Assembly (NCBI GenBank): GCA_016801885.1
Contig: CM028882.1
Span: 558,001 to 622,000 of the forward strand
DNA length: 64,000 nucleotides
Source: Toxotes chatareus
Taxonomy: Eukaryota > Chordata > Actinopteri > Toxotidae
Reading direction: 5' to 3'
Both the position numbers and the translations under genes were made by a program. The notes below the pieces were generated by a model. The model was not told where the DNA came from. It saw only the letters and a list, made by a program, of their open reading frames with translations, and did no database searches. The stretch's first letter is position 1. Every line of letters starts with the position of its first letter. Shown here in pieces: positions 52,901 through 62,382 of the stretch.

Positions 52901-54651
52901 ACTGCATAGCGGTTGGTGAACTCTTTAAGTCTTTAAATCAGTAAAAAAAAAAACAATCAGCAATCTCACAGAGATGTTCTGCTGCAGAGACTGAAACGGG
53001 GTAGGTACTCACCAGTGTTCAGTACTGGCACTTTTCATATTTGCGATCATGAGATTCCATACTTCTTTTTCCAGAACGTACCATCACCTCCAGGTGAACG
53101 GTGGTGCGTTCAAGGCTCTAAGCTCTGAACCTGAACCAAGCTGAAAAGAAAAAAAGACAGTGGCAAAAACCTGTAAAAGACTGAAGGCTCGCCATCAACA
53201 AATGAAAGATTCTCATTCAATTAAACTGCTGGTCTGACTCACAGCAAGGTTATAGGTGGGACAGTTGGAGGTATCACTGAGTCACACAATAAAATTCATA
53301 ATAATTCCAACTAAGGGCATATTTTCACTTGGTTTTGTTGAATAATACTTGGACTGTACACTGGACTACTAACTATTCAAAAAGCTTTTATCCTATTTTC
53401 ATATAATGTACAATAAAGTTCCAGCTATAAAGGACAAAATAATATAACTCATATCAGAATTTGTGGATTTTGTACAGAAATCATTTTCACTTGTGATGTG
53501 CAATAATCATGTTAGGATAAGAGCCACTGGTTATTGTAACAAATCTGCAGGCAATCCCAATGACAGAATGAGATTTAAAGAGGGTGGAGCACTGTGCCAT
53601 AAAGGGTGAATCACTAGCAGAAAGCCTCAGTCATTTTTTTTTTGCAGTTGGACTCAGGCAGGGATCAGACATGTTTTCAGTTCGTCGTCGATCCCAGCAC
53701 CATGCAGCATCATCGCTCAGACAGCAGTAAAGTGACTGTTGCGTCCTCATGTTTGACTTTGTAGAATATGCTTTGCTGTCTCTTTGCTTGTCCCCCCATT
53801 GTTTTCCCAGCATTGCTTGGATGACCTCACTGACCCATCCTCCTCTTAAAGTCCCAGATGGCAGCAGTGTTGTTAGCAGCATGTCCAACTTTCCTTCATT
53901 TGCTAATTTTACACAAGCCCTTACACAGGGGTATCCATTAAAAATAATTCACGTCTTAAATCCTGTAATTTGTTTTTCATCATATCAGCTAGAAAAACAG
54001 CTTATTTGCTGGTGTTTTTTAATAAGCTTTCATGTGTTATGTTCAATTCCTGGAGCAAAAGAAATTCTAGAACAAACATATCTTCAATGGCCTGTCTGAG
54101 CTGATTGGTTGGTTATTTTGGTCTTGATCAGCTGTGACATCTGTGGTCAGTTTGTGTTGTATTTATTGCTAAAGAGCAATTACTCAGTAGTTGTTATGGG
54201 GAAATTATAGTATAGATATGCTGCTGCACAGGACAGGAGGCAGGAGGATATACTGCGGAACCAATTAAGCAGCAATAAGAGGAACAACAGTAACACTCTC
54301 ACACAATCTGAGACTTGCAGGTGGGAGAGTGTCCTCATCCTCAGATTCTGAGGCTGAGGAGTGTGAACCTTCATGTCTTAGGAATCTGTCAAGGTCACAC
54401 ACACACACCAAGGAACTAAACCGCTGTTTAAAACTTGTTTTTGACACATGTAGAAACATTACACAATCAAAGGACTCCCTGCTCATTAAGGTCACACAGA
54501 TCATCACACAACAACCAGCTTTAAAAAGAAACACAAGTAAAGAAGTAAAAAAGGCAATGCAAGTCGCTTTTTTTTTTTTTTTTTAAATAAGTAGTGATGT
54601 TTAAAATGACATGGAGGATCAGTGGAGTCAGATCAGTCCCAAATTAGTCTC
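49961..54651. other. Non-coding, one inverted repeat
   Basis: Includes the palindrome at 52126-52165 and a 195-codon plus frame (52288-52875) with no recognisable domain, signal or family. A and T runs occur at 50877-50905, 52943-52953 and 54568-54584. Nothing else recognised. Confidence 0.45.
52126..52165. repeat. Perfect inverted repeat, 18-nt arms
   Basis: GTTTGTGGTGGATGGATG, spacer GGAA, then the exact reverse complement. Confidence 0.97.
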
Positions 54652-54700
54652 CAATAATAATAATAATAATAAGAAGAAGAAGAAGAAGAAGAAGAAGAAT
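54652..54700. repeat. (AAT)n-(AAG)n compound microsatellite
   Basis: About seven AAT units then about ten AAG units, just beyond the probable end of the isl1 3' UTR. Confidence 0.95.
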
Positions 54701-54754
54701 TCTTATTATATTAATGGATGACAAATAAAAATTAGCAGCTTTTTGAATCTGCTT

Positions 54755-55149
54755 TTTATTTTAGATAAATTCTCTGTGGGGGAAAAAATGAAGAAGGCTG
54801 TTTTAGAATCAAGATATTGACATTTGTTTAAATTAATTTAATTTCACTATCAGATTTGATGACTTTGTTTTGAGAAAATGAGACTTTAGGATTCTGAGTT
54901 TCTGCTGAGATGGACATATCCTGCAGTTTCTAAGGCAGGTTAAGCAGCCTATAGGTAAACTGAGACTGCATCTGCACCAACATGACACCCTATTAAGCAT
55001 GGCCTATCCATCCAGCCATTTAATAGATGTGACTTTGGCCTGGTGTGAATATTCACAAAGAAAAAAAAAACACTTCAGAGATACTATAGTTTTCTCAATA
55101 TTATCCTGTAAATGATTAAAAACCATGACACATTCAACCATGACAGAAA

Positions 55150-55186
<37 letters not shown>

Positions 55187-55997
55187 CAGTTAAGAAAGTT
55201 ACACAAAAGGTGGCAAATTTGTCGACAATAAATAATAAATAATTTTTTGTTGCACGGGAACAAACGAAACATTTTCTTCCAGAGCTAACGGTTATTATTT
55301 TTTTAACTTATTATTAATTTACACATCTTTGGGAAAGAAAAAATAACAAAAACAATCAAACAAAAAAAAAAAAAAAAAAAAAATTTCGGACAGACACTAA
55401 CTCACACAAATGTCCCCACGAAGCTTGTGGCAAAATAGAGGTATACCTTGTTGCAAATGCTTTAGTACTTGGGTCATGTAGGAAATCGTGTAATTAAATG
55501 AAGAAAAGCAGTGCTGTTCCCTCCAAACGGTCAATTATAGGATGAAGTGCGTTTATGAATTTTTTTTAAAAAAATCACCAGTTTGTTTTTTTTTTCTATT
55601 CAAAGTAGCGCACAGCATTTTAGATGTAGTTGAAGTACAGGTCTGTCTCCTACTCAGAGGTCCCCTTCATCGATGGACTTATGTTCATGTCTTCTCGCTT
55701 TTTGGCAACTGTAACCAGGCGTGTGATCGGGCAGCACCGGCCACGACGACGCACGGATGGACGTGGACGCTCTAATGTCCATCCACAGGGCATTCTAATG
55801 TCCATGCTAACGTCCATCCAGGACATTAGAACGGGTGGCTATGGTTGACAAAAAAACAAAAAAAAGAAAGAAAAAAAATCCCATGATTGTCTTCACAGTG
55901 TCAAAATACAACCAGGGGGGGTTGTTTTGGTGCAGTCGGGAGGGATGGGATGAACGAGAGCCGTGTGTTCAGTTCAGTCCGTCCATGCCGCGTCTGC
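54755..55997 (-). other. isl1: Probable isl1 3' UTR
   Basis: No reading frame of note. On the isl1 strand, candidate poly(A) signals are ATTAAA at 55024-55019 and AATAAA at 54760-54755, giving a UTR of about 1.0-1.25 kb. The segment holds a cluster of direct and inverted CTAATGTCC/GGACATTAG units (55755-55829), a 22-base plus-strand A run (55362-55383, U in the mRNA) and a 30-base plus-strand T run (55153-55182, A in the mRNA). The true end cannot be fixed without transcript data. Confidence 0.5.
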
Positions 55998-56114
55998 TCA
56001 GGCCTCGATGGGACTGGACACCATGCTGTTTGGCGTGTCTGGAAGCTGGGACGACATGGACGCTACTTCGCTGCCCGTCGAGTTCGAACCCGGTCCTCCC
56101 TCCGAGAAACTGAC
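55998..56114 (-). CDS. isl1: isl1 coding exon 6 (Ser-rich C-terminus and stop)
   Basis: Acceptor GTCCCGCAG ends at 56115. The exon encodes residues 312-349, a Ser/Gly-rich tail ending MVSSPIEA, then TGA at 56000-55998. The tail matches human ISL1 apart from S313 for N and S345 for A. Confidence 0.96.
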   Translation of the reverse strand, partial: VSFSEGGPGSNSTGSEVASMSSQLPDTPNSMVSSPIEA

Positions 56115-57818
56115 CTGCGGGACACATGGAGCAGCGGTCAGAAACATCTGGACAGCACCACGGTCAGGTTCGCGTCAGAGTGAGTGAAATTCAGTTTCTG
56201 AGCAGGCAGGACGGAGACACAGACTATGTCCTATATACTATTATTGACATGATTGCCCAGCGGTTCCATAGCTGCAGGACAACTGCTTACTTTACCCAAT
56301 GAAAACAAACCACCAAAGAGTAGAACCATACATCACAGTCAACATCAGGCCTATTGTTAACAATGTCGAAGCGTGAGTGACAGGATTGTTATTAATTGTA
56401 GATTAATTGCAGATTGATTTGTCCTGCATTGCAGCGGAACAGTGATCTCTAATTTACAAGAAGAGAAGCAGGCCTGACGTCCGCTCCGATGGATTATTTA
56501 TTTTACTGGAGATTAAAGTCTGTGCGTGATAATTACACAGGAAAACACACTCAGACCCCTAAAACATTTGTATGTCTACAGGTGATGTATAGTAATAATA
56601 AAATAAAATTTAAAAAAAGAATAAATAAATGAAAGTAAACGCCATATGTCCTGAAGATGAGCTCAGCTGAGCTGTAATGGTTTAATTACAGCCATTTGTT
56701 TTATTTATGCTATTTTACTTGTCTAAACACAGATCCAAAGACCGGATGAACTGCGTGTCACGTTCCACTTCTTTGTCATAAATGTTAATAATTCACTGAG
56801 GTTTTTTAAGATATCGCGTGGTGATGTCTGTGATGCAAAAGAAAATAAATCGTTAAGAATATACATATATAAATATATATATATATTTATATTTTTTTTT
56901 TTTTTTTAAAAGCCATGACTGTGCCCTGGGTCTGTGTTCACATCAGGAGCATCTCTGACTGGACTGGTGGTGAGAGAGAGCCCTGGCCACATCATGAACA
57001 GGCCTTCCTCTGTCTAAGAATATGAATTAAAGAGGAGACTACAGTGAACCAGGCGAGATGACAGTCATGGCTGAATCCTGGACATGAGGCCGAACTCAGG
57101 ACTCACAACCTCCAGACCAGCTGGAACCGCTTCATTACAATAAGCACTTCATTCTATTGAACGGTTAATTTTCCCTTGAAGGAAACGTTTTTTTTTTTTA
57201 ACTGTGCTGGGAAACTTGGACCAATGATTTAACACGCGATGATGTTCATCTTAATCATATATTCTGAATCTGAGTGACTGCAGCGGCAGCTGCCCGGAGA
57301 AAACGCTCAGCTTGTGGAGGAGTAGCTAGATGATTATATTTGTTTTAAATACACAATTAAACCGTGCCACAGGATAGGAGTACACACGCACATACACACA
57401 CACAGACACACACACACACACACACCACATATTTGTACATTGCTATTTAAAATGCATTTTCCGTTCAGATCCAATTGGATCTCGAATATTGCAACTGAGT
57501 AAATAAATAAAGGGGCTGCATTCAAAGCGTGACTTAGTGAACAACGACAAAAAAAAAGAAAGAAAATACGAACCAGTTGTTGGAAGGCCGGCTGGTCGAT
57601 GTCGCTTTGCAGGGCGAAGTCACTGAGGACCTTCCAGGGTGGCTGGTAGCTCTGCACCTCCACCGGGTTGGCCTGGATGCCGCCGTCGTGCCGCTCCGGA
57701 CTGGCCGCCACCATCGGGGTGCCTGTCATTCCCTGGATGTTCTGCAAGAGGAGGCGTCGTGGTCAGCACAAAGTGCACACATCTTTAAATGTGGCTGATT
57801 TGCTCGTTACAGATGACC

Positions 57819-57905
<87 letters not shown>

Positions 57906-60074
57906 ACTGGGATTGAGTGGGTGGGGTGGGGGTTAATCAGTATAGCAATCAATAAATAAGTAAACAAACATAAATACACAGAGAAACAGATTGCTATGTA
58001 TGGTGCGAACTTGCTTTGTTCTATAGCTCGTGCATAGGTTGGATCTCAAAGCTCTGGATGAGCTCGTGCATAAAACAATCCAAGACCTTAAAGCCCGGGA
58101 CCCTTACACCGCCGCTGTCGCTGACTCAAGAGACAAATGTGTGATTTGGGGCTTTAATAAAATTGACTTGACTTCTTTGCAGGCTCATTGGTCACTGGTC
58201 TTAAAAAGGGGCTCCCTTAAATTGACTCTGGTTGAACTTGTATAGTAATAAAAACAGAACAGGAGCAGACCGAGCTGCAGAATTCAGGACCAGTTGTGTC
58301 CTAATCCAGTCTATTCCACTATAATATCACTATCAGATGTTCGCTCCGGCCTCTTACCGTCTTGTCATTGGGCTGCTGCTGCTGCAGCTGCTTCATCAGC
58401 AGGCTCCTCTTCTTGTCCTTGCACCGCTTGTTCTGGAACCAGACCCGGATCACTCGCGGGCTGAGGCCGGTCATCTCCACCAGCTGCTCTTTCATTAGTG
58501 CATCGGGCCTCGGGTTGGCGTTGTAGCAAGTCCGCAGCGTGTGCAGCTGCTTCTCGTTTAACACCGTCCGGACCCGGGTGGTCTTCTCCGGCTGTTTGTG
58601 GACGTGAGGCCGCAGCGCAGGCTGCCGGGCCGAGATTGGTTCTGCTGTTGAGAAAGGACGGGGGAGGGGAAAACAACCAAGGGAAGACAAATCAATTTAT
58701 CTGTCTGCAGAGTGGCTTTACAAGATAAAGATAAGGAATTCTGTGGCCGGATGAGACCGGCTTATGAGTTTCATAGGAGTTTCTCCAGGAGTAGCCGCAC
58801 ATGTCCCTGCTGCACACGATGCGCAACTCTCGGCGAAATCTTAGAAACACAGACACAACGTTACTGACGTTATAGGTTATAGAAGATCAGACCCAGGAGG
58901 TTTGCATAATAGCAACCAAAAAACTTTTCACTGTATTTGTCTGTTCTGCGCAAAATAGCTCAGTGATAAACTACATCTAAATACGAGCGCATCTCATGGA
59001 TTCAGGAGCCGCAGGCTTCACTTCATAATCGGTTTAAATGAAGAGAAAAGCTCAGCTCTGACTGACTCATATGGTTTAAGATCAAAACGCACTGAAAACC
59101 ATCAGGGCGAGGTGGCGAAAATAAAATAAAACTCCAACTCATTCCAGACATGCAGAAGATTTCAAAGCGTTTCTAGGATCCTGGACAGCCATGTGTGTGT
59201 CACCCTTCCTCCGTCCGCCAGTGATAAGCCGGGTGTATTTCTGACAGCAGCGCCCTGCTGTATCTAATCTCCTGAGCGGACAGTGGTATGCAGAACAGAA
59301 CAGAAACGCAGAAGACGTAGCTATTTGCAGGAACAGACACCAGAACCAGTCCAACAGAAAACACCAGCGAGTCAAACAGCTTCACAACAGCCCCTCACTT
59401 TGTTAGTTGTGGCACCAGGAGCAGTTTCCCCGCCACTGCACGAGATTTAGGGCTACATTAAAATCTAGATCAGACCTGGTCAGTGAATCACTTTGATATT
59501 ACATCCCGAGTCTGCAGACTACATCACTGCACACAGATAAAACTCAGAGGAACAGTGAAATACAAGAGGTGTAGTTACTTAGAACATGAAACATCACAGC
59601 CTGTCTCAGCCTGGGAGAGTCAACTCGGATAATCCTTTTTTTTTTTTTTTTTTTTAAGGCGCACCTGACCCGAATCCACATAACGGAAAAAAGGCTTCAG
59701 AACTCCCGAAGAAAAAAAGAGAAGTCACAGCCGAGCGAGTTAAAGCGCGTGTTTGGCAGCAGTAACAGTCCTCGTGGCCTGTCTCCCACGCTCCGGGACT
59801 TTACCTGCCATCTGCAGCGGTCTGGCGGGGTGCAGCGGACTGAGCGGGTCTCCGGGGCCCAGGCTGGCCCGCTCCACTACGTCGTGGTCCGCGCGGCAGA
59901 AGAGCCCGTCCTCCCGCAGAGCGAACTCGTCTCCCGGGATGAGCTGCCGGCTGCAGGCCACGCAGCGGAAACACTCGATGTGGTAGACCTTGGAGCGGGC
60001 CCTCATCACGAAGTCGTTCTTACTGAAGCCGATGTTGCATTTGGCGCATTTAATTCCGTATAACCTGCGGGGAG

Positions 60075-60127
<53 letters not shown>

Positions 60128-61500
60128 TCTGATCAGTTTCACTGCAAGCAGCTCATCGCTAAAATAAATCTAATCATAAAATATACAGGATGGCAGAAAT
60201 AACACGACCGACAATTTGGCTTCATAATAATAGCAAAAACAATAAGCACAATAATGACAATAATAATTATATAATAATAATAATAATAATAGCAGCCCTT
60301 TCGGCTGCTTTTCAATAAGCTATCAAAACACTTCTATACATTACTTATGGTAATTTGAAAAGCAAGTTATTTCCATTATGATAACAAAAAGAAATAATGA
60401 ATTCAAGATATTGTCTTTTTCAATTAGATATCATAAAGTTTCTATATATAATTAATATTATTTGAAAAACAAATTATATTTATATAATAAAAGTAATAAT
60501 CGTGATAATAATAGTGGTGGCATTACATAAGCAGTAACAACACGTTTTTTTTTTTTTTTAGCTATAACTCGGGTTAATCTAATTCCTCTGAAGTTCGCTG
60601 GTTTTTCCGGGTGATGCTTTTTATCCACACTGTTTTTACATTTTGTCATTAGACAGCAACTGCAGGGCCGTTCGTGGTGTCTCCTCATAATTGTTCACGT
60701 GTTGTAATAACAGCAGCAAACCAGGGAGTAATTTACGTGTCACTAAAAAATAATAACATCTTAAGTTAGCATGGTTTTTTTTTAAATTTATTTAATTTTT
60801 TCATGATTTTCTACAGGTTCTTCTGTCACAAAGGAGCCCACAGTCTGGTCGGAATCATTGATAAATGAGTTCTGTGGGCCTCGTGTGAACTGTCACAAGG
60901 TTTTAAAATGCATCTGATGTAAACATAAGACAGTGACACACTGACAGCTCAGGTCTACAACAAACTGTCTGTCGACAGTAAAAATGATTAAAGTCCTAAA
61001 GTTCAAAGTCATGTTAACCCACTGAAAATAAAGCTCCATGTGACTTACATCAGTCCGAATATTCTCATTCTGATATTGTCAAAATATCTGAAATTATTCT
61101 TATTATTATTCTCATTCCAGTCTCCGTGCCGCTCCAGCTCCTGTTTGTGCGTATCTGAAGGGATGGGAGGTGGGGATGGGGGTGAGGGGGGGGGGTCGTC
61201 CCGTCCAGTCCCGGCCGTCCTACCTGATGTAGTCCCGTTTACAGTAAGTCTTTCCGTCCCGAACAAAACACGTGCAGGATTCGTCCAGGTATTGGCTGCA
61301 CTCGGCGCATTTGAGACAGGCGGCGTGCCACTCCAGGTCCGGGGAGACCCGGAGGATGTACTGGTCGTGGATCTGGTTCCCGCAGCCCACGCACAGAGAC
61401 ACCAGCCGTTTCTCTAGAAGACCAGCATGAGCAGGACACATCACACACATTGTTCACAACTGTCTGCTGACTGAAGTAGACTCAAATAATGTCTCAAATG

Positions 61501-61552
<52 letters not shown>

Positions 61553-61840
61553 TAATAGTAATACTAATTATTATTACTAATTACTATTACGACCGATCGG
61601 GGTGTTAAATTACCGAAATTAAAATCAGTAGGCAGACTAACATCGACTGACTGAAACCTTCTATAAAATTCAGTATTTTATGATACCAGTGACTTTTAAT
61701 AGGCCAAGAAAATATGTTCTGTCTGCAGCCATCACAACGCAACTAAGTCAGCTCTTAAGTTGTGATGAATTCAGTCCCAGAATCGCCTCTCAACACCGAG
61801 CAACTGTCTTACTTTTCGGCGGATCCCCCATGTCTCCCAT
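55998..61840 (-). CDS. isl1: isl1, Islet-1 LIM-homeodomain transcription factor (whole gene, six coding exons)
   Basis: Nuclear transcription factor that specifies motor and sensory neurons, cardiac progenitors, endocrine pancreas and retinal cells; it binds LDB1 through its LIM domains and LHX3 through its C-terminal region. Coding exons on the minus strand are 61840-61813, 61413-61224, 60064-59805, 58644-58358, 57741-57574 and 56114-55998. They total 1050 bp (349 residues plus TGA), the human ISL1 length, and every junction keeps frame. Order: LIM1 about residues 17-70, LIM2 about 79-133, homeodomain 181-240 (W228, N231 at homeodomain positions 48 and 51), LHX3-binding region about 262-291, Ser-rich tail. 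The N-terminus begins MGDMGDPPKKK, which separates it from isl2. Compared with human ISL1 as I recall it, only about ten substitutions are visible (for example I14V, A201N, N313S), so it is probably the isl1a-type copy. Introns are 399, 1159, 1160, 616 and 1459 bp. No other gene lies beside it in the window. Confidence 0.97.
57380..57425. repeat. Interrupted CA microsatellite in isl1 intron 5
   Basis: Plus-strand ACACACGCACAT followed by longer CA runs broken by GA. In the pre-mRNA it is UG-rich, about 150-195 nt downstream of the exon 5 donor. Confidence 0.9.
57574..57741 (-). CDS. isl1: isl1 coding exon 5 (LHX3-binding region)
   Basis: Acceptor CCTCTTGCAG ends at 57742. The exon is 168 bp, residues 256-311, phase 0 on both sides, so skipping would keep frame but delete most of the LHX3-binding region (QSYQPPWKVLSDFALQSD). 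The end is set after CAACTG because exon 6 opens GTC AGT TTC and only this join gives the known QQLVSFSEGG; the donor is then GTTCGT, far from consensus. Inside the exon, the CAG at 57675-57673 (Gln278) sits where mammals use an alternative acceptor for the shorter Isl1-beta form. Confidence 0.94.
57822..57903. repeat. (TG)41 microsatellite in isl1 intron 4
   Basis: About 41 uninterrupted TG units on the plus strand, so a CA repeat in the isl1 pre-mRNA, 80-160 nt upstream of exon 5. Confidence 0.95.
58135..58182 (+). repeat. LINE-like 3' tail in isl1 intron 4
   Basis: GTGATTTGGGGCTTTAATAA followed by AATTGACTTGACTTC resembles the common fish retroposon end (GTGATTTGGCGCTATATAAATAAA plus a short tandem tail). 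Only the end is clear; the 5' extent, possibly back to about 58030, is uncertain. Confidence 0.4.
58358..58644 (-). CDS. isl1: isl1 coding exon 4 (homeodomain)
   Basis: Acceptor TTTCTCAACAG ends at 58645 and donor ACG|GTAAGA starts at 58357; 287 bp, residues 160-255. The 60-residue homeodomain is 181-240; helix 3 has VWFQNKRCKDKK with W228, F229 and N231, the DNA-contact core. A four-Gln run (247-250) and PNDKT close the exon in phase 0. Differences from human include N201 and L241/L242. Confidence 0.97.
59636..59655. repeat. Poly-T run in isl1 intron 3
   Basis: Twenty T on the plus strand, A in the transcript; likely an old retroposon tail or simple expansion. Confidence 0.8.
59805..60064 (-). 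CDS. isl1: isl1 coding exon 3 (LIM2 domain)
   Basis: Acceptor CCCCGCAG ends at 60065 and donor G|GTAAAG starts at 59804; 260 bp, residues 73-160 with split codons at both ends. It encodes the second LIM zinc finger and the linker ending LQMA. The acceptor is unusual: instead of a pyrimidine run, the pre-mRNA upstream is a UG repeat, then CGCGCG, then CUCCCCGCAG. Skipping this 260-bp exon would shift the frame and remove LIM2 and the homeodomain. Confidence 0.96.
60074..60125. repeat. CA/CG microsatellite at the isl1 exon 3 acceptor
   Basis: GCGCGCG then a long CA run on the plus strand. It is read as (UG)n-CGCGCG in the isl1 pre-mRNA and ends about 10 nt before the exon 3 splice site. Confidence 0.95.
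61168..61195 (+). other. G-quadruplex-prone tract in isl1 intron 2
   Basis: Four or more G-runs of three to ten bases within 28 bp on the plus (template) strand; the transcript is C-rich here. It begins about 30 nt from the exon 2 donor. Confidence 0.6.
61224..61413 (-). CDS. isl1: isl1 coding exon 2 (LIM1 domain)
   Basis: Acceptor CTTCTAG ends at 61414 and donor AG|GTAGGA begins at 61223; 190 bp. It covers residues 10-73 (both end codons split) and holds the first LIM zinc-binding domain, opening with the CVGC pair (C17, C20). LIM1 joins LIM2 in binding LDB1. The segment is nearly identical to human ISL1, with V14 for I and S for N in the ECSQYLDE stretch. A C-rich tract in the pre-mRNA (G-rich on the plus strand, 61168-61195) starts about 30 nt past the donor. 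Confidence 0.96.
61504..61548. repeat. (AAT)n microsatellite in isl1 intron 1
   Basis: About 14 AAT units in the 399-bp first intron. Confidence 0.95.
61813..61840 (-). CDS. isl1: isl1 coding exon 1 (start codon, residues 1-9)
   Basis: The ATG at 61840 is read GGACATGGG, with purine at -3 and G at +4, a good initiation context. The exon encodes MGDMGDPPK plus one base of Lys10, then donor A|GTAAGA at 61812. This start is chosen because it matches the ISL1 N-terminus. The same frame stays open upstream to another ATG at 62014, but that extension is His/Pro/Arg-rich and not known in ISL1 proteins. Confidence 0.93.
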
Positions 61841-62024
61841 GTCCACAAAGTAAGGCGATGTTAGGTCCACTGTCACAGCGGGCTGCGGCGCCTGGAAGCC
61901 TGGATGTGTCCTCCGCTGCCGGGCTGCCGGGGCCAGGGGCTGTGCTGTCCGGATCGGAGAGGGAGTGTGTGTATGTGTTTGTTGCCGGTGTGTGTGGAGC
62001 TCTGATCCTGACAAGCGGCTGGGC

Positions 62025-62068
62025 TGACGTAGGACATCAGCACGTCATCTGCATGAGCAGCTGATTGG
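62025..62068 (-). promoter_or_regulatory. isl1: Candidate isl1 proximal promoter cluster
   Basis: About 185-230 bp upstream of the ATG. In plus-strand order: TGACGT (62025-62030) and ACGTCA (62042-62047), an inverted pair of CRE-type half sites; E-box CAGCTG (62058-62063); and ATTGG (62064-62068), which reads CCAAT on the gene strand. Such a set is typical of a TATA-less proximal promoter. The start of transcription is not visible, so the 5' UTR length is unknown. Confidence 0.4.
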
Positions 62069-62095
62069 CTCTGCAGACCCTGGCCAGCAATAACC

Positions 62096-62382
62096 ACAAA
62101 CACACACACACACACACGCGCGCGCGCGCACACACACACAAGTTTACGCAGCTATCCTTGTTAGGACGTTGCATTGACTTCCATTAATTTCGGACAGCCT
62201 AACCCTAAACCTAACTCCTAACCTTAACCATAACCAGTTCATGCCTAACTGTAACCTTTACCTAACTTTAGCTTTACTCTTTTCAGTGCGTCATTTTTTC
62301 TTGTTATTTTTAGTGGGCTGAGTGAGATGTTGTTTACAAGGTCCATTAAAAGACAACACACACACACACACACACACACTCG
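62096..62382. mobile_element. Fish dispersed repeat with CA/CG tracts, just upstream of isl1
   Basis: The block begins with CA-CG-CA tracts (62099-62141), continues with AGCTATCCTTGTTAGGAC and CATTGACTTCCATTAATTT, then degenerate CTAACCCTAAAC/TAACCATAACC units (62200-62240), and ends in a second CA tract (about 62356-62380). I recognise this arrangement as a common teleost interspersed repeat; I cannot name its family. It lies within 0.3 kb of the isl1 start. Confidence 0.55.
62099..62141. repeat. (CA)n-(CG)n-(CA)n alternating purine-pyrimidine tract
   Basis: Forty-three bases of unbroken purine-pyrimidine alternation, with about five CG units in the centre flanked by CA units. This is a classic Z-DNA-prone sequence, about 260 bp from the isl1 start codon. 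Confidence 0.9.

Noticed and set aside
56081..56092. GTTCGAACC resembling a tRNA T-loop (B box)
   Set aside because: It lies inside isl1 exon 6 coding sequence with no A box or cloverleaf around it.
58365..58676. Other frames over isl1 exon 4, Ala/Gln-rich
   Set aside because: Out-of-frame shadows of the homeodomain exon.
59749..60063. Plus-strand frames over isl1 exon 3
   Set aside because: Antisense shadows of the LIM2 exon; the minus frame gives the true protein.
62200..62240. Interstitial telomere repeat
   Set aside because: The CTAACCCTAA units are few and degenerate and belong to a dispersed fish repeat.
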